Part shown: positions 24,901 to 32,042 of the stretch, one piece after another
How positions within the stretch are numbered: the first letter of the stretch is position 1
Layout of the letters: each line of letters opens with the position of its first letter
Assembly (NCBI GenBank): GCA_017505725.1
Contig: JAFVOR010000001.1
Coordinates: 1 to 35,794 of the forward strand
Direction: 5' to 3'
Length of the DNA: 35,794 bases
DNA from: Alistipes sp.
GTDB lineage: Bacteria > Bacteroidota > Bacteroidia > Bacteroidales > Rikenellaceae
Position numbers and translations under genes: made by a program
The notes under the pieces: generated by a model
Database searches by the model: none
What the model was told of the DNA's origin: nothing
Seen by the model: only the letters and a program-made list of their open reading frames with translations

Positions 24901-25701
24901 TGCCTCGGTAGCTACATTGGTTGGAAGGGCGGCGGCGTTGCCACCTTCAAGGGTTGCTACAACGATGGCGACATCACTGCTGAGGGTAAGAGCTTCAAGA
25001 ATATCTATGTCAGTGGTGTGATTGCAGGCTCGTCTGTATCTACCATTGTGAAGGATAGCGAATATCCATACTGCTACAACGCAGGTAACATCACCGTAGG
25101 TAACAAGAGTGGCGAAAAGACCATTGCAACCACCAAGACCGCCGTAGGTGGATATGTTGCATACTACACCGGTGGTGCTATCACATCGAATATCGCCAAC
25201 ACAGGTACTATCACAGTGTCGAATGTGAAGTCACCTTCGCTCTATGTTGGTGGTATCTTCGCACACTTGAACAAGGCTGGCGTTGTTGACTCGGCTGCTC
25301 AGTTCACCAACATAGGCGACATCTTGGTTTCCAATATCGATGTTGCAGCCGACAAGGTGTTTATTGGAGGTGTGATAGGCGATACACTCTCAGCGATCAA
25401 TGGCGCACAGAGTTACTGCGGTGTCTTGGCACCGGAAGGTACCAACGCAAGTTGGGTGCTTGGTAGCACGCGTAACTCGGAATCAAAAATCTTGGCAACC
25501 AACTGCTCGCTGGGTGGTAATTCCTATACTTGGGACGACGAGGAGGAGTATTGGAGGCCTAAGGCTTTGATTTCGAACAATGTCCACAACTACCTCTACG
25601 GTAGCGGCAGTACCACAGTTTGGTCAGGAACCGAGAATTACGACGGTGTGACATTTATCACAACCAAGCCAACTGTCACCCTTGCTCCGGCAGTAGAGTA
25701 G
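21979..25701 (+). CDS. Large surface lipoprotein: fimbrillin-like N-domain plus GLUG-like beta repeats
   Basis: The 1240-residue product has a lipoprotein signal with Cys19 (LFAYSC). The region about 30-280 resembles the Mfa-like fimbrillin fold of Bacteroidetes (YWSEGDKIAING; MHHLAGVLRLAPKG). From about 290 to 1200 it consists of repeated units of roughly 40-60 residues with glycine-rich turns (GGMIGLV, GAMIGMV, GALLGG, GGVAGFL, GGIAGAI, AGILGT, GGIYGYG) and Cys-x-Asn-x-Gly words (CQNYGDI, CTNHGDF, CENHGTL). This is typical of GLUG-type beta-solenoid adhesin stalks. Cysteines recur once per unit. A surface-exposed binding or structural role is inferred. It is followed after 26 bases by a 38-residue peptide gene and a strong terminator. 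Confidence 0.82.
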   Translation: MKHLSKILLAVVSLFAYSCVTDTTEDLGVNLGSEGYTSLTISLEGTKTHIGEKSGENYPLYWSEGDKIAINGVASEALTAEADGNVTAVFEFKSDLTYPYNIVYPTPVTKLDVDLGGVRTGNSQKVTFLAEQPYKVGSFAEGAAPLYAQVVEAGEAINMHHLAGVLRLAPKGEGVTLTSMTVTAEKGKIAGDFAVDCSNGTLVAEDDATNVVTVTFGEGLALGAEATPIYVGLPAGEYGEIEVVLNTATDKMVVKFNSDGEKAIKAGVVREFAEFAYKATTDAADEFIITTKEDLIRFASAAATTQSAKLAGVIDMTGEAWTPIQGFVGTFDGDKEGGFYIKGLSAPLFGTVSGEIKNLKLTDVDITVTENYFYGEKPVVYSGAIAYHLASGKLTGCYASGKVEVNNAVFDAADDNIVGNYLDVCLGGMIGLVESGVVSSCENHVDLTLTSAWKNDHTTGFSVKTGAMIGMVADSSEISSCQNYGDIVCELAHTKSKAVHMGALLGGTNVDNALVVFKDCTNHGDFKVGAKASRQNVYYVGGVAGFLNKGITEFKNITNLGCGELLGAGNGQEYRVGGIAGAINSESDNLVNGSKDDASKGCIRISSDEAGKNGNVYLAGMAYGATAGFSNAKNYGKLTIEGYAANTYLAGILGTNASASFTNCENHGTLVHNLTVSAITNIGGILAQGYIAGDNTRDIPFSITGCKNTGNIVYNVASGAAHTGLRVIGGIYGYGNIKNKLIPVNIVDCTSSGIMTVKDASNKDLELAFGAIHGYTQYGTTVTITNTRTTAKMYVGYDVNLETGEATPIEGHTLAGKMKAAGFHAMFSAPTVCTDCDFAGEINIHGKFTKNDQIQIGGYGGYGTGMWTLTNCKFSGKILLTDQTSFESSASKYAVISGFLGYPANDNEANVQVFKNCSLTKGASIISGAKHTNGDLYIGGYVAYTGKKTPMQFLGCHNHGVMKTTPSASATEDLCLGSYIGWKGGGVATFKGCYNDGDITAEGKSFKNIYVSGVIAGSSVSTIVKDSEYPYCYNAGNITVGNKSGEKTIATTKTAVGGYVAYYTGGAITSNIANTGTITVSNVKSPSLYVGGIFAHLNKAGVVDSAAQFTNIGDILVSNIDVAADKVFIGGVIGDTLSAINGAQSYCGVLAPEGTNASWVLGSTRNSESKILATNCSLGGNSYTWDDEEEYWRPKALISNNVHNYLYGSGSTTVWSGTENYDGVTFITTKPTVTLAPAVE

Positions 25702-25727
25702 TTAAACCCCTAAATTGAGTTACGATT

Positions 25728-25844
25728 ATGAATAAGTATCAGAAACCAGAATTTTATGTTTTCGACATCGTAGCCGAAAGGGGCTACGGCGATAGCATCG
25801 GTCTGCCGGGTTTCGGCACAGAAAATGATGAACTTGTTTACTAA
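25728..25844 (+). CDS. 38-residue peptide following the large lipoprotein gene
   Basis: An ATG at 25728 opens a 38-codon frame ending in TAA at 25842-25844. The peptide begins MNKYQKPEFYVFDIVAE and continues RGYGDSIGLPGFGTENDELVY. It has no signal peptide or membrane helix. The start K-Y-x-x-P-E followed by alternating hydrophobic residues, then a glycine-rich tail, resembles small reading frames that I recall lying after surface lipoprotein genes in Bacteroidales; that resemblance is from memory and unchecked. The stop codon is inside the upstream arm of the operon terminator. Codon use is similar to the neighbours. Function unknown. Confidence 0.6.
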   Translation: MNKYQKPEFYVFDIVAERGYGDSIGLPGFGTENDELVY

Positions 25845-25874
25845 GAAAAGGGGGCAGTTGAGCCCCCTTTTCTT
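25843..25874 (+). terminator. Intrinsic terminator of the araB-lipoprotein-peptide operon
   Basis: Arms 25843-25855 (AAGAAAAGGGGGC) and 25862-25874 are exact complements (13 bp) around a six-base loop, and the 3' arm ends CCCCCTTTTCTT. It overlaps the stop codon of the small peptide gene. Confidence 0.85.
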
Positions 25875-25887
25875 ACCTATAAAATAA

Positions 25888-25928
25888 AATCGTCATTCCG
25901 AGAGCCTTTAGGCTCGTGGGAATCTCCC
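25888..25928. repeat. Dispersed palindromic repeat, single half-unit
   Basis: AATCGTCATTCCGAGAGCC, a short loop, then GGCTCGTGGGAATCTCCC. It matches the half-units at 11475-11514 and 11539-11580 with a few base changes. It sits between the terminator and the recG promoter. Confidence 0.75.
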
Positions 25929-25961
25929 GCATACCATTTTGGCTTTTAGCCATTTGTAAAA

Positions 25962-25993
25962 TTTGCCAATCACAACGATTTTTTATATATTTG
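25962..25993 (+). promoter_or_regulatory. Consensus promoter of recG, abutting the start codon
   Basis: TTTG (25962-25965), a 20-base spacer and TATATTTG (25986-25993) match the consensus. Transcription should start at about 25998, which is the annotated ATG itself, so the mRNA would be leaderless or nearly so. Confidence 0.65.
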
Positions 25994-25997
25994 CACT

Positions 25998-28112
25998 ATG
26001 GGAAGTATGCTCGATAATTCGATAAAGTTTGTGCAGGGCGTAGGCGAAGCGCGAGCCAAGTTGCTGGAGAAGGAGCTTGGTATAGTCACTATGCGCGATA
26101 TGCTCTACCACTTCCCATTCCGCTATATCGACCGCACGCGCACCTACAAGGTCTCGGAGGTGACCGAGGATAATGCCTCGGCATATATCCAGTTGCGTCT
26201 GCGTGTGGTGGGCAAGGCCTTTGCAGGTGAGGGGCGAAAACAGCGTTTTACGGTCTACGCCGCCGACGAGACGGGCAGAGTAGAGCTCATCTGGTTCCGA
26301 GGCATCAAGTGGATCGAGAAGATGATAGAGCCAAACCGCGACTATATCGTCTTCGGTCGTCCGTCGTTCTTCCGTGGTGAGATGTCGCTCATCCATCCCG
26401 AGATCGAGGTTGTCGAGAAGGCCCTCTCCCGCACGAAGGAGAGTGGTCTGCAGGGTATCTACTCCACCACCGAGAAACTCACCTCGTCGCTCGGCGCAAA
26501 GGGGTTGTACAACATCATCTGCTCGTTGTGGGGCGTGGTGCGAGGTCACATCGAGGAGTATATGCCCGAATATATCTCGCGCAAATATGCCCTTATGCCT
26601 TTGTCGGAGGCGCTCTACAATATCCACTTCCCGCAGTCGGCCGAGAAGCTGAAGCAGGCGCAGTATCGACTCAAGTTCGACGAGTTGTTCGGCATTCAGC
26701 TCAATATTCAGGCTCGTCGCTCGGAGCGTACAGGCCGCAGAGATGGCTTTATGTTCCCGAAGGTGGGCGAGAAGTTCAACACCTTCTACCACACCAAGCT
26801 CCCATTCTCGCTGACCGATGGTCAGAAGCAGGCGGTGCGCGACATCCGACAAGATACCGTCTCGGGCATTCAGATGAATCGACTCCTGCAGGGCGATGTG
26901 GGTAGTGGCAAGACCGTTGTGGCACTGCTCTCGATGTTGCTTGCCGGCGACAATGGCTTCCAGTCGTGTATGATGGTGCCGACCGAGATTCTGGCACGAC
27001 AGCACTATGCCTCGATATCGAAGATGTGCGAGGGGGTACCTGTGCGAGTGGCTATTCTGACGGGTACGACCAAGGCGAAGGAGCGTCGCGAGGTGCTGGC
27101 AGCACTCGAGGCTGGCGAGGTCGACATATTGGTGGGTACTCACGCTCTGATTGAGGATAGGGTGCGCTTCTCGAACCTCGGATTGGTGATTATCGACGAG
27201 CAGCACCGTTTTGGCGTTGAGCAGCGAGCTCGACTCTGGACCAAGAACGCCCAGCCACCTCATATACTCGTGATGACCGCTACACCTATTCCGCGTACTT
27301 TGGCTATGACCTTGTATGGCGACTTGGATGTCTCGGTGATCAAGGGTCTTCCACCCGGCCGCAAGCCTATCAAAACCTACCACTACTTCGAGTCGGGACG
27401 ACTCTCGTTGCAGAACTTTATGCGCGACCAGATTCGTCGTGGTCGACAGATATATGTTGTCTATCCGCTCATCCTCGAGTCGGAGAAGATGGACTACCTC
27501 TCCTTGCAGGAGGGCTTCGATGCCATCGTGCGTGATTTTCCGCTACCACACTATCGTGTGGCGGTATGTCACGGCAAGATGAAGGCGGAGGATAAGCAGC
27601 GGGCTATGGAGGAGTTCAAGAGTGGTCAGGCACATATCCTCGTTGCCACATCGGTTATCGAGGTGGGTGTCGATGTGCCGAATGCTACGGTGATTGTCAT
27701 CGAGTCGGCAGAGCGATTCGGCTTGGCGCAGTTGCATCAGTTGCGAGGTCGCGTGGGTCGTGGCTCGGAGCAGTCCTACTGCGTGTTGATGTCCGACGAG
27801 AAACTATCCAAGGAGTCGAGCAAGCGTCTCGAGGCTATGTGCCAGACGAGTGATGGCTTCGAGCTGGCCGAACTCGACCTCAAGCTGCGAGGTGCGGGCG
27901 ACATCAATGGCACGCAGCAGAGTGGCGATGCCTTCGACCTGAAGATTGCCAACCCTACCTATGACCATCAGATTTTGCAGGTGGCACAGGCGGTGGCAAT
28001 AGCGTTGTTGGATGCCGATAGCACACTTTCGCACCCAAGTCACCTCGCCTTGCGTCAGTTGCGTGACCGCTATGCGCCCGAGCATAAGACCGATTTCTCG
28101 GAGATATCATAA
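25998..28112 (+). CDS. recG: ATP-dependent DNA helicase RecG
   Basis: RecG remodels stalled forks and branches Holliday junctions. The 704-residue product is full length. The wedge (OB-fold) domain lies at about 65-190 (YIQLRLRVVGKAFAGEGRKQRF; GRVELIWFRG). The helicase core has Walker A GDVGSGKT at about 299-306, the DEQH box near 400-403 (IIDEQHRFG), the TAT motif MTATPIPRTLAMTLYGDLD, and VATSVIEVGVDVPNAT with QLRGRVGRG. The RecG C-terminal signature FDLAELDLKLRGAGDINGTQQSG is present in slightly altered form. ATG 25998 or the in-frame ATG 26007 could be the start; the promoter is so close that translation starts with no or a nine-base leader. It is followed after 30 bases by a DUF3108 gene. 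Confidence 0.96.
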   Translation: MGSMLDNSIKFVQGVGEARAKLLEKELGIVTMRDMLYHFPFRYIDRTRTYKVSEVTEDNASAYIQLRLRVVGKAFAGEGRKQRFTVYAADETGRVELIWFRGIKWIEKMIEPNRDYIVFGRPSFFRGEMSLIHPEIEVVEKALSRTKESGLQGIYSTTEKLTSSLGAKGLYNIICSLWGVVRGHIEEYMPEYISRKYALMPLSEALYNIHFPQSAEKLKQAQYRLKFDELFGIQLNIQARRSERTGRRDGFMFPKVGEKFNTFYHTKLPFSLTDGQKQAVRDIRQDTVSGIQMNRLLQGDVGSGKTVVALLSMLLAGDNGFQSCMMVPTEILARQHYASISKMCEGVPVRVAILTGTTKAKERREVLAALEAGEVDILVGTHALIEDRVRFSNLGLVIIDEQHRFGVEQRARLWTKNAQPPHILVMTATPIPRTLAMTLYGDLDVSVIKGLPPGRKPIKTYHYFESGRLSLQNFMRDQIRRGRQIYVVYPLILESEKMDYLSLQEGFDAIVRDFPLPHYRVAVCHGKMKAEDKQRAMEEFKSGQAHILVATSVIEVGVDVPNATVIVIESAERFGLAQLHQLRGRVGRGSEQSYCVLMSDEKLSKESSKRLEAMCQTSDGFELAELDLKLRGAGDINGTQQSGDAFDLKIANPTYDHQILQVAQAVAIALLDADSTLSHPSHLALRQLRDRYAPEHKTDFSEIS

Positions 28113-28142
28113 TAAAGAGTGAGGCGAAATCGTTTGAACGGT

Positions 28143-28955
28143 ATGAAGAGATTTTTTAGGGGTGCGATATTGGTATGGCTGCTTGTTGTGGTAGCCACCT
28201 TTTCGGCATCGGCACAACGCTACTTCGAGGGCGAGAAACTCTACTATCGTGCCGCCTATCGTGCAAAACTGATACCCAACACCGAGGTTGGTGAGGTTAC
28301 GGTTGAAACCACCTCCGACACCCTTGCCGGCAAGGGTGTGTTTCGTGTGCGTGGCAATGGCCGCACACTGCCATTCTTCCGTTGGTTCTTCGATATGAAC
28401 GACACCTACCATATCTGGGTAGACAAGATATCAATGCTCACCCAACGCTTCGAGTGCGATATCAAGGAGGATAAGTACACCTTCCGCAGCCATTACGACT
28501 ACGATTGGGAGGCGCGAAGGGTGCACACTTGGTCGCAACGCCGACAGGATACTCCGCGCGAGAAGACAATGGAGCTGACCGAGAGGAGTATGGATGCGGT
28601 GTCGCTCTACTTCAATCTGCGCTCGGTCGATCTTCGCTCGTTCCGCGAGGGCGAGGAGCATCTGCTCGATATGGTGTTGGAAGATACCATCCGCCAACTC
28701 CGTTACCACTACATTGGCCCCGAGAGTGTGAAGGTGCCGAGGTTGGGCAAGTTCGACACTATGAAGTTCGCCTGCACGCTGGGTTCGTCGGAGGAGTTTT
28801 CGTTCACCGATGGCACGCAGTTCTTCATCTGGATAACCAACGACGAGAATAAAATTCCCGTTATGTTGGCCTCGCCTGTGCGAGTTGGCGAGGTGCGATG
28901 CTATCTGCGTAAGTACGAAGGTTTGCATTACCCTTTGGTAAGCCGAATAAAATAG
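28143..28955 (+). CDS. Secreted DUF3108 family protein
   Basis: The 270-residue product starts at ATG 28143 (MKRFFRGAILVWLLVVVATFSASAQ), which gives a clean signal peptide; a longer frame from 28119 adds only a charged lead. The mature part starts RYFEGEKLYYRAAYRAKLIPN and is rich in beta-strands, with YHIWVDKISMLTQRFECDIKEDKYTFR and a C-terminal IWITNDENKIPVMLASPVRVGEVRCYL. This fits the DUF3108 fold, a periplasmic beta-barrel-like half-shell of unknown function. It follows recG by 30 bases and is likely on the same transcript. Confidence 0.85.
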   Translation: MKRFFRGAILVWLLVVVATFSASAQRYFEGEKLYYRAAYRAKLIPNTEVGEVTVETTSDTLAGKGVFRVRGNGRTLPFFRWFFDMNDTYHIWVDKISMLTQRFECDIKEDKYTFRSHYDYDWEARRVHTWSQRRQDTPREKTMELTERSMDAVSLYFNLRSVDLRSFREGEEHLLDMVLEDTIRQLRYHYIGPESVKVPRLGKFDTMKFACTLGSSEEFSFTDGTQFFIWITNDENKIPVMLASPVRVGEVRCYLRKYEGLHYPLVSRIK

Positions 28956-28965
28956 ATTATATTTG
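28934..28965 (+). promoter_or_regulatory. Consensus promoter for the coiled-coil membrane protein gene
   Basis: TTTG (28934-28937), a 20-base spacer and TATATTTG (28958-28965) match the consensus. The -33 element lies inside the last codons of the DUF3108 gene. The predicted start near 28970 leaves about 15 bases before the ATG at 28985. Confidence 0.65.
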
Positions 28966-28984
28966 CACAAAATTTTAACCGATT

Positions 28985-29947
28985 ATGGAGAATAACAATT
29001 TCGAATACAAGCCCGAGGAGAATACCACTCCGAATGGTGGTTACAACTTCGAGAACGAGGAGTACGACTTCGAGAACGAGGCTGCGTTGGCTGCCCAAAA
29101 GTCTATTCGTGGCTATCGCATAGTCATCATCATCCTTGCGCTGATTTTGGCAGGTGTGTCGGGACTATACTTTGCGCTCAACCGTGAGCAGCAGGCCGAT
29201 ATGCGTCTGCTCGAGATCGACCGTGACTCTATCCAGAGCAACCTCACCTCTCTGATCGATGAGTACGATGCTCTGCAGTACAAGAACGACACCATCTCGC
29301 AGCAACTTGCCAAGGCTACCGAGATGATTGCCCAGCTCAAGAACGAGCGTCGTCTCAACTACAACAAGATCAAGGCCTATCAGAAGGAGGTGGGTACTCT
29401 GCGTGCTGTGATGAAGAACTATCTGCGTCAGATCGACTCGCTCAACACCATCAACAAGAAGCTCACAACGCAGAATGTCTCGTTGCGTAAGGAGATTTCG
29501 ACCGCCAACCTTCGTGCCGATGTTGCCGAGGAACGTGCTTCGGAGTTGCAGAACAAGGTGCAGCAGGGCTCGGTGCTTCGTGCTCGCGATATCGCACTTA
29601 CCGCACTCAACAGTCACGATAAGGAGATTACTCGCATCAAGAATGCGGCAACCCTGCGTGTCGACTTCACCATCAGTGCCAACGAGTTGGCTCAGGCCGG
29701 TAACCGTCCTGTCTACCTTTGCATCACTTCGCCTGATGGCTATCTCCTCTCGACCGATGCTATGCCTACATTCTCGTTCCAGGGTTCGAAGAAGGGCTAT
29801 TCGGCTTCGCGTGAGGTCGACTATCAAAACGAGGACCTCGATGTCAGCATCTACTACAAGGGCAGCGGTTTCATCCCTGGCACTTACAAGATAGAGATAT
29901 ATATGAGTGGCAACCTCATCGGCAAGAGCGAGGTCGCAATGCGATAG
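28985..29947 (+). CDS. Inner-membrane protein with long coiled coil and C-terminal beta domain
   Basis: The 320-residue product is not recognised as a named family. It has an acidic cytoplasmic N-terminus with repeated FENE words (1-40), one membrane helix at about 45-64 (IVIIILALILAGVSGLYFAL), and a predicted periplasmic coiled coil at about 72-205 (LTSLIDEYDALQYKNDTISQ; LRKEISTANLRADVAEERA). A beta-sandwich-like domain follows at about 210-320 (TLRVDFTISANELAQAGNRP; PGTYKIEIYMSGNLIGKSEV). The layout suggests a periplasmic spacer or scaffold protein. It has its own promoter, separate from recG and DUF3108, and precedes ispG by 86 bases. Confidence 0.75.
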   Translation: MENNNFEYKPEENTTPNGGYNFENEEYDFENEAALAAQKSIRGYRIVIIILALILAGVSGLYFALNREQQADMRLLEIDRDSIQSNLTSLIDEYDALQYKNDTISQQLAKATEMIAQLKNERRLNYNKIKAYQKEVGTLRAVMKNYLRQIDSLNTINKKLTTQNVSLRKEISTANLRADVAEERASELQNKVQQGSVLRARDIALTALNSHDKEITRIKNAATLRVDFTISANELAQAGNRPVYLCITSPDGYLLSTDAMPTFSFQGSKKGYSASREVDYQNEDLDVSIYYKGSGFIPGTYKIEIYMSGNLIGKSEVAMR

Positions 29948-30033
29948 ACGAGAGATACTACAATAGGGGGCGGTGCGATAAGGGCTGCCCCTTATGCTAT
30001 CAGATAGAAGCGTTTCAAGTATAGTGTTGCATT

Positions 30034-31512
30034 ATGGAGTTGACAAAATATATTCGCCGAAAGAGTGGCGAGGTACGAATTGGAGAGACCTTAATAGGTG
30101 GTTCGCACCCTATTGCAGTGCAGTCGATGACAAACACCGCTACTGCCGATGTGGAGCAGAGTGTGGCTCAGGTGGAGCGTATAGCCGATGCGGGAGCACC
30201 CATTGTGCGCCTCACAGCGCAGGGTAAGCGTGAGGGCGAGGCGTTGGCAGATATCGTTGCCAAGGTGCGCGAGGATGGCTACTCCACAGCCATCGTTGCC
30301 GACATTCATTTCGTACCCGAGATAGCCTCTATCGCAGCCGATTCGGTCGATAAGGTGCGTATCAACCCGGGCAACTATCGTACAAGCGGAGGCGAGTTGG
30401 AGGCACTTATCGAGAAGTGTCGTAAGCGTGGCGTAGCACTACGCATCGGCGTTAATCACGGATCGTTGGCTCGCCATATTGTCGACAAACTTGGCGACAC
30501 CCCTGCCGGTATGGTCGAGTCGGCAATGGAGTTTCTGCGAATCTGTGTGCGCGAAGAGTTCTTTCAGGTCGTTGTCTCGATGAAGTCGAGCAACACGCGC
30601 GTTATGGTCCACGCCTACCGACTCTTGGTTGAGGCTATGGAACGAGAGGGTATGGCATTCCCTATCCACTTGGGCGTTACCGAGGCGGGCAATGGCATCG
30701 AGGGACGCATCAAGAGCGCAGTGGGTATTGGCGCACTCTTGGCCGATGGCGTAGGCGACACTATTCGTGTTTCGCTCACCGAGGCTCCCGAGAATGAGGT
30801 GCCTGTGGCGCAGATGCTTGTCGACCATTTCCAGCATCGTGAGGGCGAGTTCGAGGTGTTGCACCCCGAGCGCTACTCTCCTTACGAATATCGTCGTCGC
30901 ACCTCAGCACCTATCGTGGCGCATAGCGAGCTCACCGACGACTATGTTGTGGTCGATGCCACAAGTGAGAACCCTACTGCTGAGTGGCGTGCCGCCATCC
31001 TCAATGCTGACCACGCGCAACCTGTGGTTATCCGTCGAAAGTACGAAGGCTCGGCCGAGGAGGTAGCCATCAAGGCTGCTGCCGATATGGGACAACTTCT
31101 CCTCGATGGCTTGGCCGATGGCGTGTGGGTTGATGCTCCGCAGATTTCGGAGAAGGATTTGCACAATATCGAGCTTGTAATCTTGCAGGCTTCAAGAGCA
31201 CGATTCTCGCAGACCGAGTATATCGCCTGCCCATCGTGCGGTCGTACCTTATATAATATAGAGCAGGCCTTGGCCGATATTAAGGCTCGCACCTCCCACC
31301 TCAAGGGGCTGAAGATTGGTGTTATGGGTTGCATCGTCAATGGCCCTGGCGAGATGGCAGATGCCGACTATGGCTATGTGGGCGCAGGTGCAGGCCGCAT
31401 CTCGCTCTACAAGGGCAAGGAGTGTGTCGAACGCAATATCCCACAGGAGGAGGCTCTCGAACACCTTATCGCCCTCATCAAATCGAATGGCGACTGGCAG
31501 GAACCGGCATAA
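30034..31512 (+). CDS. ispG: 4-hydroxy-3-methylbut-2-enyl diphosphate synthase (IspG/GcpE), shortened insert
   Basis: IspG reduces methylerythritol cyclodiphosphate to HMBPP with a [4Fe-4S] cluster in the MEP isoprenoid pathway. The 492-residue product has a TIM barrel at about 1-265 (GGSHPIAVQSMTNT; VADIHFVPEIA; KVRINPGNY; GVNHGSLAR; HLGVTEAGNGIEGRIKS). The cluster domain at about 396-492 has Cys399, Cys402 and Cys433 in CPSCGRT and MGCIVNGPGE, with Glu440 next to the cluster. Between them is an insert of about 130 residues (266-395). Simple IspG (E. coli, 372 residues) lacks an insert, while the large form of Bacteroidetes and plants, as I recall it, has about twice this. The catalytic residues are intact. 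Confidence 0.93.
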   Translation: MELTKYIRRKSGEVRIGETLIGGSHPIAVQSMTNTATADVEQSVAQVERIADAGAPIVRLTAQGKREGEALADIVAKVREDGYSTAIVADIHFVPEIASIAADSVDKVRINPGNYRTSGGELEALIEKCRKRGVALRIGVNHGSLARHIVDKLGDTPAGMVESAMEFLRICVREEFFQVVVSMKSSNTRVMVHAYRLLVEAMEREGMAFPIHLGVTEAGNGIEGRIKSAVGIGALLADGVGDTIRVSLTEAPENEVPVAQMLVDHFQHREGEFEVLHPERYSPYEYRRRTSAPIVAHSELTDDYVVVDATSENPTAEWRAAILNADHAQPVVIRRKYEGSAEEVAIKAAADMGQLLLDGLADGVWVDAPQISEKDLHNIELVILQASRARFSQTEYIACPSCGRTLYNIEQALADIKARTSHLKGLKIGVMGCIVNGPGEMADADYGYVGAGAGRISLYKGKECVERNIPQEEALEHLIALIKSNGDWQEPA

Positions 31513-31953
31513 TAGACATTAGCCCCAAAATTAAAAATTAAAAATTAAGAATTAAAAATTGTTTTAGGGGTTATTAAAGGCTATTAATGGCTATTAAGGG
31601 TTGTTAGCGGATGTTAGCGGATGTTAGCGCAGCAAAATGGCATTCGCTCCCGCTGGTCGCTGAATGGCAACTAATGGCAATCGCTCGTTGCACTCGCTGA
31701 ACCGACGCCAAACCGAGAGCAGAGGGTGCTTGCACACTTTGCCGAGGTGCGAAGGAGGAAGACCGAAGGTCAATGGCAATGCGCCAATATTAAGCACTCC
31801 TTGGAGTGCGCTGCCATTAAATGCCATTAAGGGCTGAAAGCCCGAATGCCATTAAATGCCATCTTTTTAGGCGCACCCCCCTAACAGCCCTTAATTACCT
31901 TTAATTGCCCTTACTCGCCTTTACTAGCCCTTACCTACCCTTAACGCCCCTAA
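31513..31953. repeat. Low-complexity intergenic region with inverted 10-bp repeat arrays
   Basis: No gene is supported in these 440 bases. After an AT spacer (31525-31560) come six units of 10 bp at 31569-31628 (GGCTATTAAT to GGATGTTAGC). Then follow AATGGCA/TCGCTCG words (31636-31700), a GACC-GGTC mini-hairpin, a GCACTCC/GGAGTGC palindrome (31794-31809) and a dispersed repeat (31821-31862). Seven 10-bp units in inverted orientation lie at 31881-31950 (TTAATTGCCC, TTACTCGCCT, TTAACGCCCC). A 67-codon frame across it consists only of repeat sequence. Confidence 0.7.
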
Positions 31954-32028
31954 CAAAAAAACTGCGCCCCTCGCAGTGAGGAGCGCAGTCGAATTTTGAA
32001 AAGTAGAGGCCCGGTCAAAGACCTCTAC
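31954..32028 (-). terminator. Tandem terminator hairpins of the 954-residue lipoprotein gene
   Basis: On the minus strand a first hairpin (32028-32022 with 32009-32003, GTAGAGG-type arms) is followed by TTTT. A stronger hairpin follows (31989-31961; arms ACTGCGC and GCGCAGT plus CCTC/GAGG) ending in seven T (31960-31954). The second is a classical intrinsic terminator, about 55-90 bases past the stop codon. Confidence 0.8.
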
Positions 32029-32042
32029 CCTAAATTTGTTGA

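Noticed and set aside
31624-31827. 67-codon frame in the repeat region
   Set aside because: It consists of low-complexity repeat words and lacks a plausible start context or family resemblance.
31569-31950. Possible CRISPR array
   Set aside because: The units are contiguous 10-mers without unique spacers, and no cas gene is near.
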